A stretch of DNA of 64,000 bases from JABDIP01 sp965227455 (lineage in GTDB: Bacteria > Pseudomonadota > Alphaproteobacteria > DSM-16000 > Inquilinaceae), in NCBI GenBank assembly GCA_965227455.1, contig OZ245752.1:1178001-1242000 (forward strand), read 5' to 3'. Made by a program: the position numbers and the translations under genes. Shown here one piece after another: positions 36,058 to 46,728 of this stretch (its first letter is position 1; the number at the start of each line of letters is the position of its first letter). Under the pieces are notes generated by a model. That model was given only the letters and a program-made list of their open reading frames with translations. It did not search any database and was not told where the DNA came from.

Positions 36058-36558
36058 GTCGGACCCATCGGAAGCGCGCGTCGAAATCTCGCCGGCAGGT
36101 GGAAATCGGCGCCAATGGTGCGACCAACAGGGTTGACGGGAAGTTAAACCCCCGGATCAGGGAGCCGGAATGCAGGACGGGCCGATGGCCCTGACGCCCC
36201 GATACAACGTCTCGGTTGTCGGCTCTTCGAACATTCTCATAGAATTGTTGAAAATATCGCGTCGATCGCTGCTGAAATCAGCGGCAGTGTCACGGCACGA
36301 CACATCCAAAAACGCAATAATATCGCGGGGAATTGGAGTTAATGTTAACCAATTAATCGGATTTTTACCGTAATTCCAAAGGCCATATCACAGTTTTGAC
36401 ACAACATGTCCTTGGGCTGGTCGGTACTATTAACGCCAGTTGATTTGATCATTTGTCGCAGCGCTTGAGTGCTTCCGGTAAAAGCCACGAGCGGGAATGA
36501 TCGAGACTATGACCGGCGGGATCGCGGAGATGCCGCCACAAGATCAGGGGCCAGTACA
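36058..36558. other. AT-rich intergenic region with nested palindrome
   Basis: 501 bases between divergent genes, about half GC by hand count in 36241-36300. At 36331-36354 a nested inverted repeat reads AATTGG-A-GTTAA-TG-TTAAC-CAATT. TTGACA at 36396 and TACTAT at 36425 look promoter-like, but their spacing (23) is wrong. No convincing gene. Confidence 0.5.
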
Positions 36559-36738
36559 ATGAGAAGTCTTCCTTGGGGTTCGATTTCGGTGGCTTACATG
36601 TTCGGTTTGTTCGTCACCTTCCTGCAGGCCGCGCCGGATGCTTTCGACCGGTGCTACCAGTTCAGCTACTGCACCTCGCTGGTGATGGAGAACGTCGCCT
36701 GGTCGCTGGTGTGGCCGGCCTACTGGCTGATGAGCTAA
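36559..36738 (+). CDS. Small membrane protein, unknown function
   Basis: 59 residues starting MRSLPWGSISVAYMFGLFVT, with AGGGG about ten bases upstream. Two hydrophobic segments (about 8-26 and 39-57) flank a short loop with two cysteines (DRCYQFSYCTSL), so a two-helix inner-membrane hairpin is likely. No family recognised. It is more GC-rich than the region before it, which favours a real gene, but its size leaves doubt. The 280 bases that follow up to the tRNA hold GC-rich small hairpins and no gene. Confidence 0.5.
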   Translation: MRSLPWGSISVAYMFGLFVTFLQAAPDAFDRCYQFSYCTSLVMENVAWSLVWPAYWLMS

Positions 36739-36979
36739 GGTCGCAGGTTCACCCCATAACCGTCTGATACCCCCAACGAATCCCCACGCGGCGCACCCCA
36801 CGGCGCCGCGCCCGCCGGCCCGGCAATCCATGTCAGCCGGGTCTGCCGCCCCGACCGCCGGTGCCCCTGCCGGCGGGGGCGCGGTTCCCCAACAGGGGCC
36901 ACGGCACCACGTCCCATATCTCCCCATTGCTGAACCCAGCGATCCGACCGGCTGGCCGCAGGACGGCCATACCGGTCGT

Positions 36980-37007
36980 TGACTTCATCCGGCGATTTGC
37001 TAGCTAC
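36980..37007 (+). promoter_or_regulatory. Candidate promoter of tRNA-Ser
   Basis: TTGACT and TAGCTA separated by 16 bases, about 14 bases before the mature tRNA 5' end. Confidence 0.4.
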
Positions 37008-37020
37008 TAGCCGCCATCGC

Positions 37021-37110
37021 GGATGGGTGGCCGAGTGGTTGAAGGCACCGGTCTTGAAAACCGGCAGGGGTTAGCGCTCCTCGTGGGTTCGAATCCCACC
37101 CCATCCGCCA
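37021..37110 (+). tRNA. tRNA-Ser (anticodon UGA)
   Basis: Acceptor stem GGATGGG / CCCATCC, discriminator G and encoded CCA (37108-37110). Anticodon stem CCGGT / ACCGG with loop CTTGAAA gives anticodon TGA. A long variable arm of type II tRNA (around 37055-37080) and the T-arm GGGTTCGAATCCC are clear. It reads UCA codons. Directly downstream lies an AT-richer stretch with one giant gene, so it may be an integration site, but I found no second copy of the tRNA 3' end in the window. Confidence 0.98.
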
Positions 37111-37506
37111 TCCCTGCGGTTAATCCAAGATCACCACCTTCCGCGCGGACCTGCGGAACTTCGACCATCTTGTCTTCCGCCCGTTGCCGCTGCGGGTTGA
37201 CGGCGGCATGGAGGCGATGACCGAGCAGGATTACGCTGTATTCGACGGTCAAAGTGAGTTTGGCATAGGCTCGGCGGCCGACGAAGCCGGTCACCTCCAT
37301 GGCGCGTGGAGTCTATGTGAGCATCTTCGTGGAGACGTGCAAATTCGACCGGTTCGAAATACTAGTTCGGCTACGCTGAAGTAACTTTTCCCGCGTGGTC
37401 GCTGCAGTCGGTTGCCCTTGCGCTGCTCCAGCACAGGCCTAGCGCCGCGACTGCGGGTACGCCGTAGGCTTGCGCGCCGATCTGGTGGCTGCGGGCGCGG
37501 GACTAT
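37111..37506. other. Intergenic stretch between tRNA-Ser and the giant gene
   Basis: 396 bases with no gene I can support. Frames are broken and composition changes along it; it could be remnants of an insertion. No T-rich terminator for the tRNA is obvious. Confidence 0.4.
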
Positions 37507-40500
37507 TTATTGGCCTGAAACGGACACGAGAACGTGAACCAGAGGCGGCAGGTTCTCATTGTCTGCCGCCTCGATCTGGAATAGATAGCGACCGCTTTCG
37601 GGCGGCGCATAGACCAAATCCGCACGGTCGAATCCAATTCCGACTGTCTCCGATTCGAGCTCGTCTGCACTATGCAGACTTATGGTGGGCAGCGGATCTG
37701 ACGAGACTGGCAGAAGCGCCAGGCTATAAGTCTGCCCTTCCATCAAATCGAGCGGCAAAAACGAAACGGGATCCGGCAATGAGACGAGCCAACCATCGCC
37801 TTCAGACGGTGGTAGCGGCGCGCCGTTGGTCTCCAGAGCCATCGTCGCGTCCGCAACCGCCACAACATGCTCAGGCGCTGCAGTAGGATCGATTTCTGCG
37901 ACGTATAGCGAGACATTGTGCCACCCGGAAGCTCGCTCAATCTTCACTCGATGCTCGCCCTCCGCATCCGCGAGAAAGAACCGAGGTCGGTCAAGAAAGG
38001 CAACGGCGCTATCGGCGCGGGCTTCAAGGTGGGCAATGCGATCAGTCTCAGCGTGGCTTATCTCCACCGTCTCGCTGGCCGCCACCCGGTAGACCGACCC
38101 AGCCTCGAACATGAAACCGACCCAGCCATAGTCCGCATTATCTTCGAATTCGATAGGCACAATTCGACCGAGTTCTGCGAGCATAGGTGCCCGACCCCAA
38201 TCGACGGAAGAAACCTGCGAAGGCGCTACGTTTTCGACGCCCGACTGCCTAACGACCAGATCGAACCGGCCAGGACGCCCGGCGATCTCCAGCCGTACGG
38301 TCTCGGTCTCGGTTGCAATCCAGTCGATGCGCGCCCGTTTTTCGCCGCCAAAGCCCGCGTTGGCAGAAAGGACGACGTCGTTTGCGCCAAGGAGCCTCAG
38401 GTCAGTATCCGCTTCCGCGCTGAGCCAATCGGTCTCAATCGTATAGTGTCCTCCAATCTCTACGTCGAACTGGACGAAGCGCGGCTCGTCGAACGTACCC
38501 CTGTAGACCACATTGACCTCTATCGGCTTGGCGTCTTCAAGGGAATTGCCAGTTTCAAGTGTGGGAGGCTTGTCACGAGACTCAAAGGTGACCGTATTCG
38601 GCACATTGGCTTCGTCGCCAGCCGTTGCGCGTATGCGCAAATAGGCAGCCCGACCCCCATGCACGTCTACCGGACGCTCTGGTCGCAGGATCTCAGTACG
38701 AATGACCTCATGGTGATTATGATCGACGATCGTGATCTCCGCCTGCCCCGCTTTGACGTGAAGCCAGTACTCTTGCGTTTCGGTGTCGGGCAGGCGGTAC
38801 CAGGCCGTTGTCGAGTTCGCCTTGTCCGCCAGAGCCAAGCCGAAATCCAACTCGCCATCGTCGAAGTCGCGAACGTCCTCAAGGCTGGCAATCCAGGGGA
38901 TGCTTTGGGCCAATCGGTCGAAAAGCCTGACCGCACGGGAATCTTCCTGAGCCAGCGCATGGAGCGGCACCGCGAGCCCAGATAATTCGAGCGCGGTCGT
39001 TATCCGCGCAGCGTCGTCTTCTGGGCCCCCCAGCTTGTCGAGATAGACGTCCAAAACCAGTTCGGCGAGGTCGAGTGCCGCCGCAGAGTCTTCGTCGATC
39101 GTAGCCTCCAGCGCCTCACGCGCTCCACGCAGCACGGCTAGGCGCGGACGCCGGTCCCGATCCAGAGTGTGCTCCAGCGCATGAACGAAGAGTTCCTTCT
39201 CCTCTTGCGGTGCTGAGCCGAGTCGAAAGATACCTACCAAATCGGCATACGTTTCTGCGGATTGGTCGGTCCACCGGCGGAGCGCCGCAGCCAGCGGCAG
39301 GACAGCGTGATCCGCACCGCTTGTCCGCAGGATTTGCTCGACGTGGTTCGGTAGTTTAGGAAACGGACAATTTTCGATCGAATGCGTTAGCACGTCGACC
39401 AAGTCCTTATTGTCGTGCCAGCCATCCTGTCGGAGCACTGCCTCCGCAAGCAGGTCATAGGCGGAGTGGCCAGCAGGCTGACTGGGCGTGGTGCGAGCTC
39501 GCTGACTGAACAACGTAATGATCGACCTACGCCGTTCTATTGTCGGGTCAGGTTCTATCTCTTCAAGTCCGGCGAGCAAGTCAGCCCAGACTTCGGGGTC
39601 GTCTGCCGGCGGCAGCAGCGCCACCAGCACGGCGTTCTTGAGCGTAGCGTCGACGACCGGTCGTGCGCGTTCAGACGTTGCCGCCAAGGACCGCTCCAGC
39701 CGCAAGAGTCGTTCGGCAAGGGCGAAGAGAGCCGGGCTCAGCTGGTCGATCTCCGAACCCTGGCCAGGCTGTAGTGCGGCGCTCAGCTGTCGATAGGCCA
39801 CCGACGACATCTGTCCCTCGAGCCGCGGCAATAGCTGGCGGGCCTCGGTGATGCTCGTGAATTCGGCAGCCTCGCGAAGACGAAAATATGCTTCTGAGCT
39901 CATCTCACCCCGCGAATCCAATTCATTAAGCAGCCGCATGAAGCCATTCGGATCCATTGCTCTCCCGGGAGATCCGACAATGGTTGCCTGCAGAATCAGA
40001 TATCCATGAGCCGTAATGTCACCGAAATCCCTCACCGCCCTCAGCCGGTCCTGCATTTCCTCCTCAAACCAAGGTTCAGGCTCGACCAGGCCCCTTTCGG
40101 CATAGCGACGGAGATAGCGGTAGCCATCCTCCTCCAATTCGCCGGCGACGAACAGCCGCTCGAGCGTATCGAGCAGGCCCCCGCCGCCCGCACCCGTTTG
40201 CCGAAGGATTAGCAAGGCCTGCAGCAGGCTGGAGTCTTCGAGCCCCTCGAGGACAAGCTGTAGCATACTGTGGCTTCTTTGCGAGATCGCCCGTTCGGCG
40301 CGGAGGCGTTCCAGGCGCTCGTTGAGTTCAAACACCTCGCTCTCGATCAACCTGCCTTCCCGCGTGATACGAAACCGTAGTGACCTGGACGCCTCGTGAG
40401 ATAACTCGCCGGATCGCTCCAGGTGCCAGATCAGATCCACCAGCGCCCGACCCTCGGGCGCCGTTGCCGCAGCGAAATTGCGGCGAGTGAGATCGGAGTC

Positions 40501-42192
40501 GGGCAGTTGCACAATGTCGCGTGCCGCAGGCCAAAGTGCTTTCAGTGCTTCGATCCGCGTGTTGAACTCGATGCGGCGTTCGCCAAGGCCGGCCAGCCCG
40601 ATCCAGCCGAGGTGGCTCGCACGCTCTTCATGCGAGAGCGCCAGGTCAACCAACGCGGTCACGACGCCGTCGCCTTCCATCCCGGCCAGGGACGAGAGGA
40701 AGACATCAGCGACCGGAGCGGCGATACCGCCGTCACCAAGTGCGCGGGTGACCGTTCCGGCATTTGAGCCTGAATAGCCTGAGATGAAAGTCTGGACCGC
40801 CTGTGCAAGGCCGGCTTCCATATCGTCGCGGCCACCGAGCTTGTCGATCACGGCATCGAACACGGCGTCGTCTACATCCGAACCTTCTGGCGTGTATTCC
40901 GTTAGGGCGATTTCATAGAGTTCGCTATCAATGCTGGTCTCCCCTATCAGAACGGTGCGCAGTATGTTGCGCAGCCGTTCCTCGGTCTCGAAGAATACGA
41001 GAATCTGCAGCGCCCGTGCGCGCTGGCTGGGGTCTCCTGGAGCCGCGGCCTCTGGCCGAACCCCCGACAAGATGACTTCCTGCAGCGCGCCCTCGGACTG
41101 GATCTTTTCCGTCGCGGCGTCAACCAGACGCTGGAGGTTCCGGTCGTCGTCGATGGCCGCCTGCACCAATTCGTCGATACGCTTACTGGCCGTTGCATTG
41201 GCCACGTATTCCTCGACCAGATCGGCCGCGACCCCTTCGATCTTCTCCGGATTGAGAGCATCGGTTATCGCCGCCTCGGTCTGAGTGGTCACTCTTTCGT
41301 TCACATCCGAGAGACTCAGTAGCGTCGTGGCCACGGCCTCGTTCACATTGCCCCGAAGATTGTCCTCGATTTCCTTAACCAGCGATGACTTCGCGTCGCG
41401 GAAATCGTTGCCAATCTTCAACTCGATGTATGCGAATCCGGACGCGGCGAGCGCTAGGACACTGCCGACTCCGAAGATCGATGCAATGCGTGCGAAACGC
41501 CGATAGACGGCCCTGCCCACATGCTCGTTGACCCACTCCCTGAATTCTTCGCCGCTAAGGGTGTGCGACAGATCCAGATCGTCAATCGGAGTGCGCTCCG
41601 TGCCTGAAGCTGGAAGGGTCTGGTCCAGCCAACGCTCCAATATCGCGACGCCCTCATTGGTTATGTGGAGAAGGCCGGAGAGACCCACGAGGAAGGCCAG
41701 TCGTGCTCCACTGGCCGTGCCCACAGTGCGCGCAAAAGCCATCGCGGCCCCTTTGACAGTGGGGTCGCGGACGATGACCTCGATGTCGCCTTGCGGCACC
41801 GCCCAGCCAGCGCGGCCCGGCGGCCGAACAGGCCTAATCCGAACCGAAGTCCCATCAGCCTGCAACAACCTAAGCGTACGGTTGGGATCGCAGTCTTCCG
41901 GCTTCTCGAAATCCGTGCCCGCCAGCTTGCCGGAAAGTCCGACATCGGCCAACGCCAACGGCTCGAGCAGAACCAACGGTGCCGCAGAGGCGCGCAGCGC
42001 TTGCGGCACATACGTCGTCGCGACAATGACTGCAACTGTGCTGTTCAGATGGGCAGAGGTCAGCACCGACTCGGCAATGAAGTCGAGCGAAAGACCGATA
42101 CGAGCTGCAAGGTGTCGGATCGCCGCCTTGGTCTCGTCTGAGACCCCTGGCGGATCAACAAAGATAGCGTGGCGGGTCCCGTTGCCAGCCAC
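37507..42192 (-). CDS. Giant membrane-anchored protein with PPC-like C-terminal domains, unknown function
   Basis: 1561 residues, not recognised as a known family. GTG at 42192 is chosen because GGGAGGAGG lies five bases upstream; an upstream TTG at 42243 adds 17 residues. Order seen: a small alpha/beta-looking domain (RHAIFVDPPGVSDET, then VIVATTYV) to about residue 220; a positively charged YRRFAR before a single hydrophobic helix (about 235-257), implying N-in, C-out; a long helical region to about 1110, with a recurring unit of the form G-E-M-S-S-E-A-Y-x-x-L at 594-806; then strand-rich modules, of which 1214-1316 resembles a bacterial pre-peptidase C-terminal (PPC) domain. About 55% GC in 39841-39900, below its neighbours. 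It stands alone. Confidence 0.85.
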   Translation of the reverse strand: MAGNGTRHAIFVDPPGVSDETKAAIRHLAARIGLSLDFIAESVLTSAHLNSTVAVIVATTYVPQALRASAAPLVLLEPLALADVGLSGKLAGTDFEKPEDCDPNRTLRLLQADGTSVRIRPVRPPGRAGWAVPQGDIEVIVRDPTVKGAAMAFARTVGTASGARLAFLVGLSGLLHITNEGVAILERWLDQTLPASGTERTPIDDLDLSHTLSGEEFREWVNEHVGRAVYRRFARIASIFGVGSVLALAASGFAYIELKIGNDFRDAKSSLVKEIEDNLRGNVNEAVATTLLSLSDVNERVTTQTEAAITDALNPEKIEGVAADLVEEYVANATASKRIDELVQAAIDDDRNLQRLVDAATEKIQSEGALQEVILSGVRPEAAAPGDPSQRARALQILVFFETEERLRNILRTVLIGETSIDSELYEIALTEYTPEGSDVDDAVFDAVIDKLGGRDDMEAGLAQAVQTFISGYSGSNAGTVTRALGDGGIAAPVADVFLSSLAGMEGDGVVTALVDLALSHEERASHLGWIGLAGLGERRIEFNTRIEALKALWPAARDIVQLPDSDLTRRNFAAATAPEGRALVDLIWHLERSGELSHEASRSLRFRITREGRLIESEVFELNERLERLRAERAISQRSHSMLQLVLEGLEDSSLLQALLILRQTGAGGGGLLDTLERLFVAGELEEDGYRYLRRYAERGLVEPEPWFEEEMQDRLRAVRDFGDITAHGYLILQATIVGSPGRAMDPNGFMRLLNELDSRGEMSSEAYFRLREAAEFTSITEARQLLPRLEGQMSSVAYRQLSAALQPGQGSEIDQLSPALFALAERLLRLERSLAATSERARPVVDATLKNAVLVALLPPADDPEVWADLLAGLEEIEPDPTIERRRSIITLFSQRARTTPSQPAGHSAYDLLAEAVLRQDGWHDNKDLVDVLTHSIENCPFPKLPNHVEQILRTSGADHAVLPLAAALRRWTDQSAETYADLVGIFRLGSAPQEEKELFVHALEHTLDRDRRPRLAVLRGAREALEATIDEDSAAALDLAELVLDVYLDKLGGPEDDAARITTALELSGLAVPLHALAQEDSRAVRLFDRLAQSIPWIASLEDVRDFDDGELDFGLALADKANSTTAWYRLPDTETQEYWLHVKAGQAEITIVDHNHHEVIRTEILRPERPVDVHGGRAAYLRIRATAGDEANVPNTVTFESRDKPPTLETGNSLEDAKPIEVNVVYRGTFDEPRFVQFDVEIGGHYTIETDWLSAEADTDLRLLGANDVVLSANAGFGGEKRARIDWIATETETVRLEIAGRPGRFDLVVRQSGVENVAPSQVSSVDWGRAPMLAELGRIVPIEFEDNADYGWVGFMFEAGSVYRVAASETVEISHAETDRIAHLEARADSAVAFLDRPRFFLADAEGEHRVKIERASGWHNVSLYVAEIDPTAAPEHVVAVADATMALETNGAPLPPSEGDGWLVSLPDPVSFLPLDLMEGQTYSLALLPVSSDPLPTISLHSADELESETVGIGFDRADLVYAPPESGRYLFQIEAADNENLPPLVHVLVSVSGQ

Positions 42193-42289
42193 GATGCCTC
42201 CTCCCGATGTCTGCACAGGCGACAGCACGGGGTTCGCTGCCAAGAACAGGCCAGCGCGTAACCAGATGTAGTTACGGCGTTAGGTCAAC

Positions 42290-42305
42290 TCAAAGTTAAC
42301 TTTGA
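42290..42305. promoter_or_regulatory. Perfect 16-bp palindrome upstream of the giant gene
   Basis: TCAAAGTTAACTTTGA, exact dyad symmetry, about 98 bases before the chosen start. A likely operator for a dimeric repressor or activator of the gene; no regulator is encoded nearby. Confidence 0.45.
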
Positions 42306-42717
42306 AACTGCCCCACTCGTCAAGGGTGAGCATCAAAAGGTTACTTAGTGCGGCTTTGACCACGGAATGTAATACGATGGCGCAACTCTGACCCTTGGGT
42401 CAGCAAGTATGATCGCCTCGGCCAAGCGCGTTAAGCTGGTGTAGTTGCGGAATTGCCGTTTCGTCTCGAGATCGCCCCTGATCGTTGATCCGAGCCGGTT
42501 TTGCACTGTCCTGGACGGTGCGTCCTCTGGCAAACGCGTGCGTGGAGTGCATTCGGACAACCCTGGTTTCTTCGGCCCCTTCCAAGCCAATTTCCCTTGT
42601 GCCGGGCGCGCAACCGGCGCACGGTTCCAAGACGCGGCGCGGTTCGCCCATGGGGGCCGGCGATCGTTCACGCGTCCTCACAAAGAGCCACTCTATGGCT
42701 GGGCGGCAAACAATCTA
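42306..42717. other. Intergenic region between the giant gene and katG
   Basis: About 410 bases. Several overlapping open frames of 60-110 codons exist on both strands, but none has a ribosome-binding site or recognisable content. I see no gene here. Confidence 0.45.
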
Positions 42718-42748
42718 TTGGATCGATAGACACCGCAGCCGTATGTTG

Positions 42749-42763
42749 TTAGAACGATTCTAA
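42749..42763 (+). promoter_or_regulatory. Iron-control-element-like palindrome in the katG promoter
   Basis: TTAGAA-CGA-TTCTAA, perfect 6-bp arms, 30 bases before the katG start. It resembles the ICE box bound by Irr in alphaproteobacteria. TTGGAT (42718) and TATGTT (42742) form a candidate promoter with an 18-base spacer, so the palindrome would cover the transcription start. Confidence 0.55.
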
Positions 42764-42793
42764 ATTCAAACCAGCACACCATCGGAGGAGATA

Positions 42794-44980
<2,187 letters not shown>

Positions 44981-45014
44981 TCCGGGCGCACTGGCAGTAG
45001 TCGCCAGAAACGAT

Positions 45015-45047
45015 AAGGGCGGGCCGCATTGGCCCGCCCTTCTTCTT
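45015..45047 (+). terminator. Intrinsic terminator of katG
   Basis: 11-bp perfect stem AAGGGCGGGCC / GGCCCGCCCTT with loop GCATT, then CTTCTT. Confidence 0.85.
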
Positions 45048-45085
45048 GGATGCCGCAGCGCCCCAGGCCCTGCGTCCTAAACGTT

Positions 45086-45151
45086 TCCGGCCCGCTTTCG
45101 GCCGGGCGCCCTGCCCTCTAAGGCGGACGCCCTGGCCGAAAGCGGGCCGGA
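45086..45151. repeat. 18-bp perfect inverted repeat
   Basis: TCCGGCCCGCTTTCGGCC at 45086-45103 and its exact reverse complement at 45134-45151, with further partial pairing inside (GGGCG / CGCCC). It lies between the convergent katG and heme-sensor genes and is separate from the katG terminator. Confidence 0.85.
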
Positions 45152-45182
45152 GTTCGGTCCCTGTGGGGGCGGTGCTAGCGGG

Positions 45183-45929
45183 TCACGGACCCGGTGCCGG
45201 CACCATGCCTCTGTCCTCTTCCTTGGCCGGGAAGGATATCACGAAGTTGACGGCGATGACGGCGACCAGGAAGGTGCCGGCCAGGCTGGCCATGATGATG
45301 GTCCAGATCTGCTGGGCGCGCTCCAGGGCGACGGACATCGGGATCGTGACGATCTGGGCGCCGACGATCTCGTCCATCTGCCAGCCGAAGCCATTGGCCG
45401 AGCCATAGCGCGCCAGCATGGCGGCCGGTGCGGCGGACGGCGTGCTGTGGCACTGCAGGCAGGCCGGGTTGGTGATGCGGATCGGATGCGACATGGTCAG
45501 CATCTGTCCGACCGCCGAATCGCGGACGAGGACCGCCTCGGTCAGGGTCGGATTGTTGCGGAAGGCCTGGATGATGTCCGCCTCCCAATCCGTCGCGAGA
45601 TCGCGGGGATTGGTCGGGTTCAGCGTCGCCTCCTTGTAGGAGTAGTGACGGAAGGCCTTCTGGATCTCTTCGAAATTGGTGTGCGCCGCGAAGGACGGCA
45701 CCGTGTGCGGCAGGAACTCGTCCGTGCGCAGCTGCTGCAGCAACGGCCGGATCTCATTCGCCGTGTAGCCCCGCATGGCGAGCGCGCTGGCGCGCATCAC
45801 ACGGGCCTTCTGGATGACCTCCTCGCGGGCGTTGTCTTTCAGGATGGTATCGGCAACGAAGCCGATCCCGCCGAGCGCGATGCCGAAGATGAGCAGCATC
45901 ACGACGTTGAACTTCAGACGTTGATTCAC
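45183..45929 (-). CDS. Membrane-anchored c-type heme sensor (DUF3365, Tll0287-like)
   Basis: 248 residues from GTG at 45929. Helix 1 (about 8-28) and helix 2 (about 209-232) enclose an extracytoplasmic domain with a single c-heme motif CLQCH (Cys157, Cys160, His161) in the sequence MSHPIRITNPACLQCH, characteristic of Tll0287-like/DUF3365 domains thought to sense redox or gas. Most relatives continue into HAMP and kinase or cyclase domains; this one stops after helix 2 with a short tail (PAKEEDRGMVPAPGP), so it has no output domain of its own. A partner is not evident nearby. Confidence 0.85.
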   Translation of the reverse strand: MNQRLKFNVVMLLIFGIALGGIGFVADTILKDNAREEVIQKARVMRASALAMRGYTANEIRPLLQQLRTDEFLPHTVPSFAAHTNFEEIQKAFRHYSYKEATLNPTNPRDLATDWEADIIQAFRNNPTLTEAVLVRDSAVGQMLTMSHPIRITNPACLQCHSTPSAAPAAMLARYGSANGFGWQMDEIVGAQIVTIPMSVALERAQQIWTIIMASLAGTFLVAVIAVNFVISFPAKEEDRGMVPAPGP

Positions 45930-45974
45930 GGGAGCCCCCGAGGACCTAGTGGCTGACGAAGGGATTTGAAGCAA

Positions 45975-46697
45975 ATGAATACGGACCGGCCCTTAACAAA
46001 GCGTAAGGCCGCGCGCGGAATTGCGCCGGCCGTGGACTTCCAGGTCCTTCAGCGCTTCATGGGCCTTTACGGATCGGGCCCGCCATGGCAGCGATGGGGC
46101 GGATTCGACTTGTGGACCATAGACATGCGCGCCTGGCAGAGAATGCTCAGCGGCCGCCGGCTCAATCTGCTGGACCCGTCGCCAATGGATATCGAGATCG
46201 AGGACATCGCCCACGGCCTGTCCCGGGTCGCCCGCTGGAACGGCCAGACCCTGGGCGATTTTTCGTTCTCGGTGGCCGAGCACAGCGTGCTGGTGGAGCA
46301 ACTGGTGGCCCAGGACAAGCCGGGCCTGGAAAGGAGATGGCGGCTGGCAGCTCTGCTGCACGACGCACCGGAATACGTCATCGGCGATATGATCTCGCCC
46401 TTCAAGGCATCGATTGGCAATGATTACAAGACGGTGGAGAAAGCTCTTCAGGCAGCGGTTCATATCCGCTTCGGGCTGCCGGCGCGCCTGCCGGCGGAGA
46501 TCACCGCGCTGATCAAGCGCGCCGACCGGGTCGCGGCCTTTACCGAAGCGGTCGATCTCGCCGGTTTCACCGAACCGGAGGCCCGCAAGGTGCTGGGCTA
46601 TCGCCGCAAGAGCCGGGCGCCGAAGCTGGTGGCGCTGGCTCCGGATGCCGCGAAGACCACCTTCCTTGAACGGTTTCGTAGTCTTTTCATTGCCTAA
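45975..46697 (+). CDS. HD-domain phosphohydrolase (YfbR-like)
   Basis: 240 residues. The HD metal site is visible as FSVAEHSVLVEQL, ALLHDAPEYVIGDMISPFK and a late Asp in IKRADRVAAFTEAVDLAGF, an arrangement shared with the YfbR 5'-deoxynucleotidase group and related proteins encoded with phage or plasmid genes. It probably hydrolyses nucleotides, but the substrate is inferred from the family only. ATG at 45975 is used; a TTG nine bases upstream is possible. It is divergent from the heme-sensor gene with about 45 bases between. Confidence 0.82.
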   Translation: MNTDRPLTKRKAARGIAPAVDFQVLQRFMGLYGSGPPWQRWGGFDLWTIDMRAWQRMLSGRRLNLLDPSPMDIEIEDIAHGLSRVARWNGQTLGDFSFSVAEHSVLVEQLVAQDKPGLERRWRLAALLHDAPEYVIGDMISPFKASIGNDYKTVEKALQAAVHIRFGLPARLPAEITALIKRADRVAAFTEAVDLAGFTEPEARKVLGYRRKSRAPKLVALAPDAAKTTFLERFRSLFIA

Positions 46698-46728
46698 TCG
46701 CGCCCGCCGACCAATCCTCCAATGCGAT

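Noticed and set aside
33403..36147. 914-codon plus-strand open frame opposite the autotransporter protease
   Set aside because: The product is Arg/Gly/Asp-rich low complexity; the minus strand carries a complete S8 protease.
36170..36373. A 67-codon open frame in the AT-rich region with ATG and GGAGCCGGA upstream
   Set aside because: No recognisable content; low GC makes stop codons and chance frames differ from the rest of the window, and it overlaps the nested palindrome.
36740..37020. GC-rich hairpins upstream of tRNA-Ser as a possible RNA gene
   Set aside because: Small overlapping stems such as CGCCGG/CCGGCG are expected by chance at this GC content, and no terminator or promoter pairs with them.
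42345..42729. Overlapping open frames of about 90-110 codons on both strands upstream of katG
   Set aside because: No ribosome-binding sites, low-complexity basic products and no family; they look like chance frames in GC-rich sequence.
37111..42793. Second copy of the tRNA-Ser 3' end that would mark an integrated island (att site)
   Set aside because: I looked for the GGTTCGAATCCCACC segment downstream and found none; no integrase gene either.
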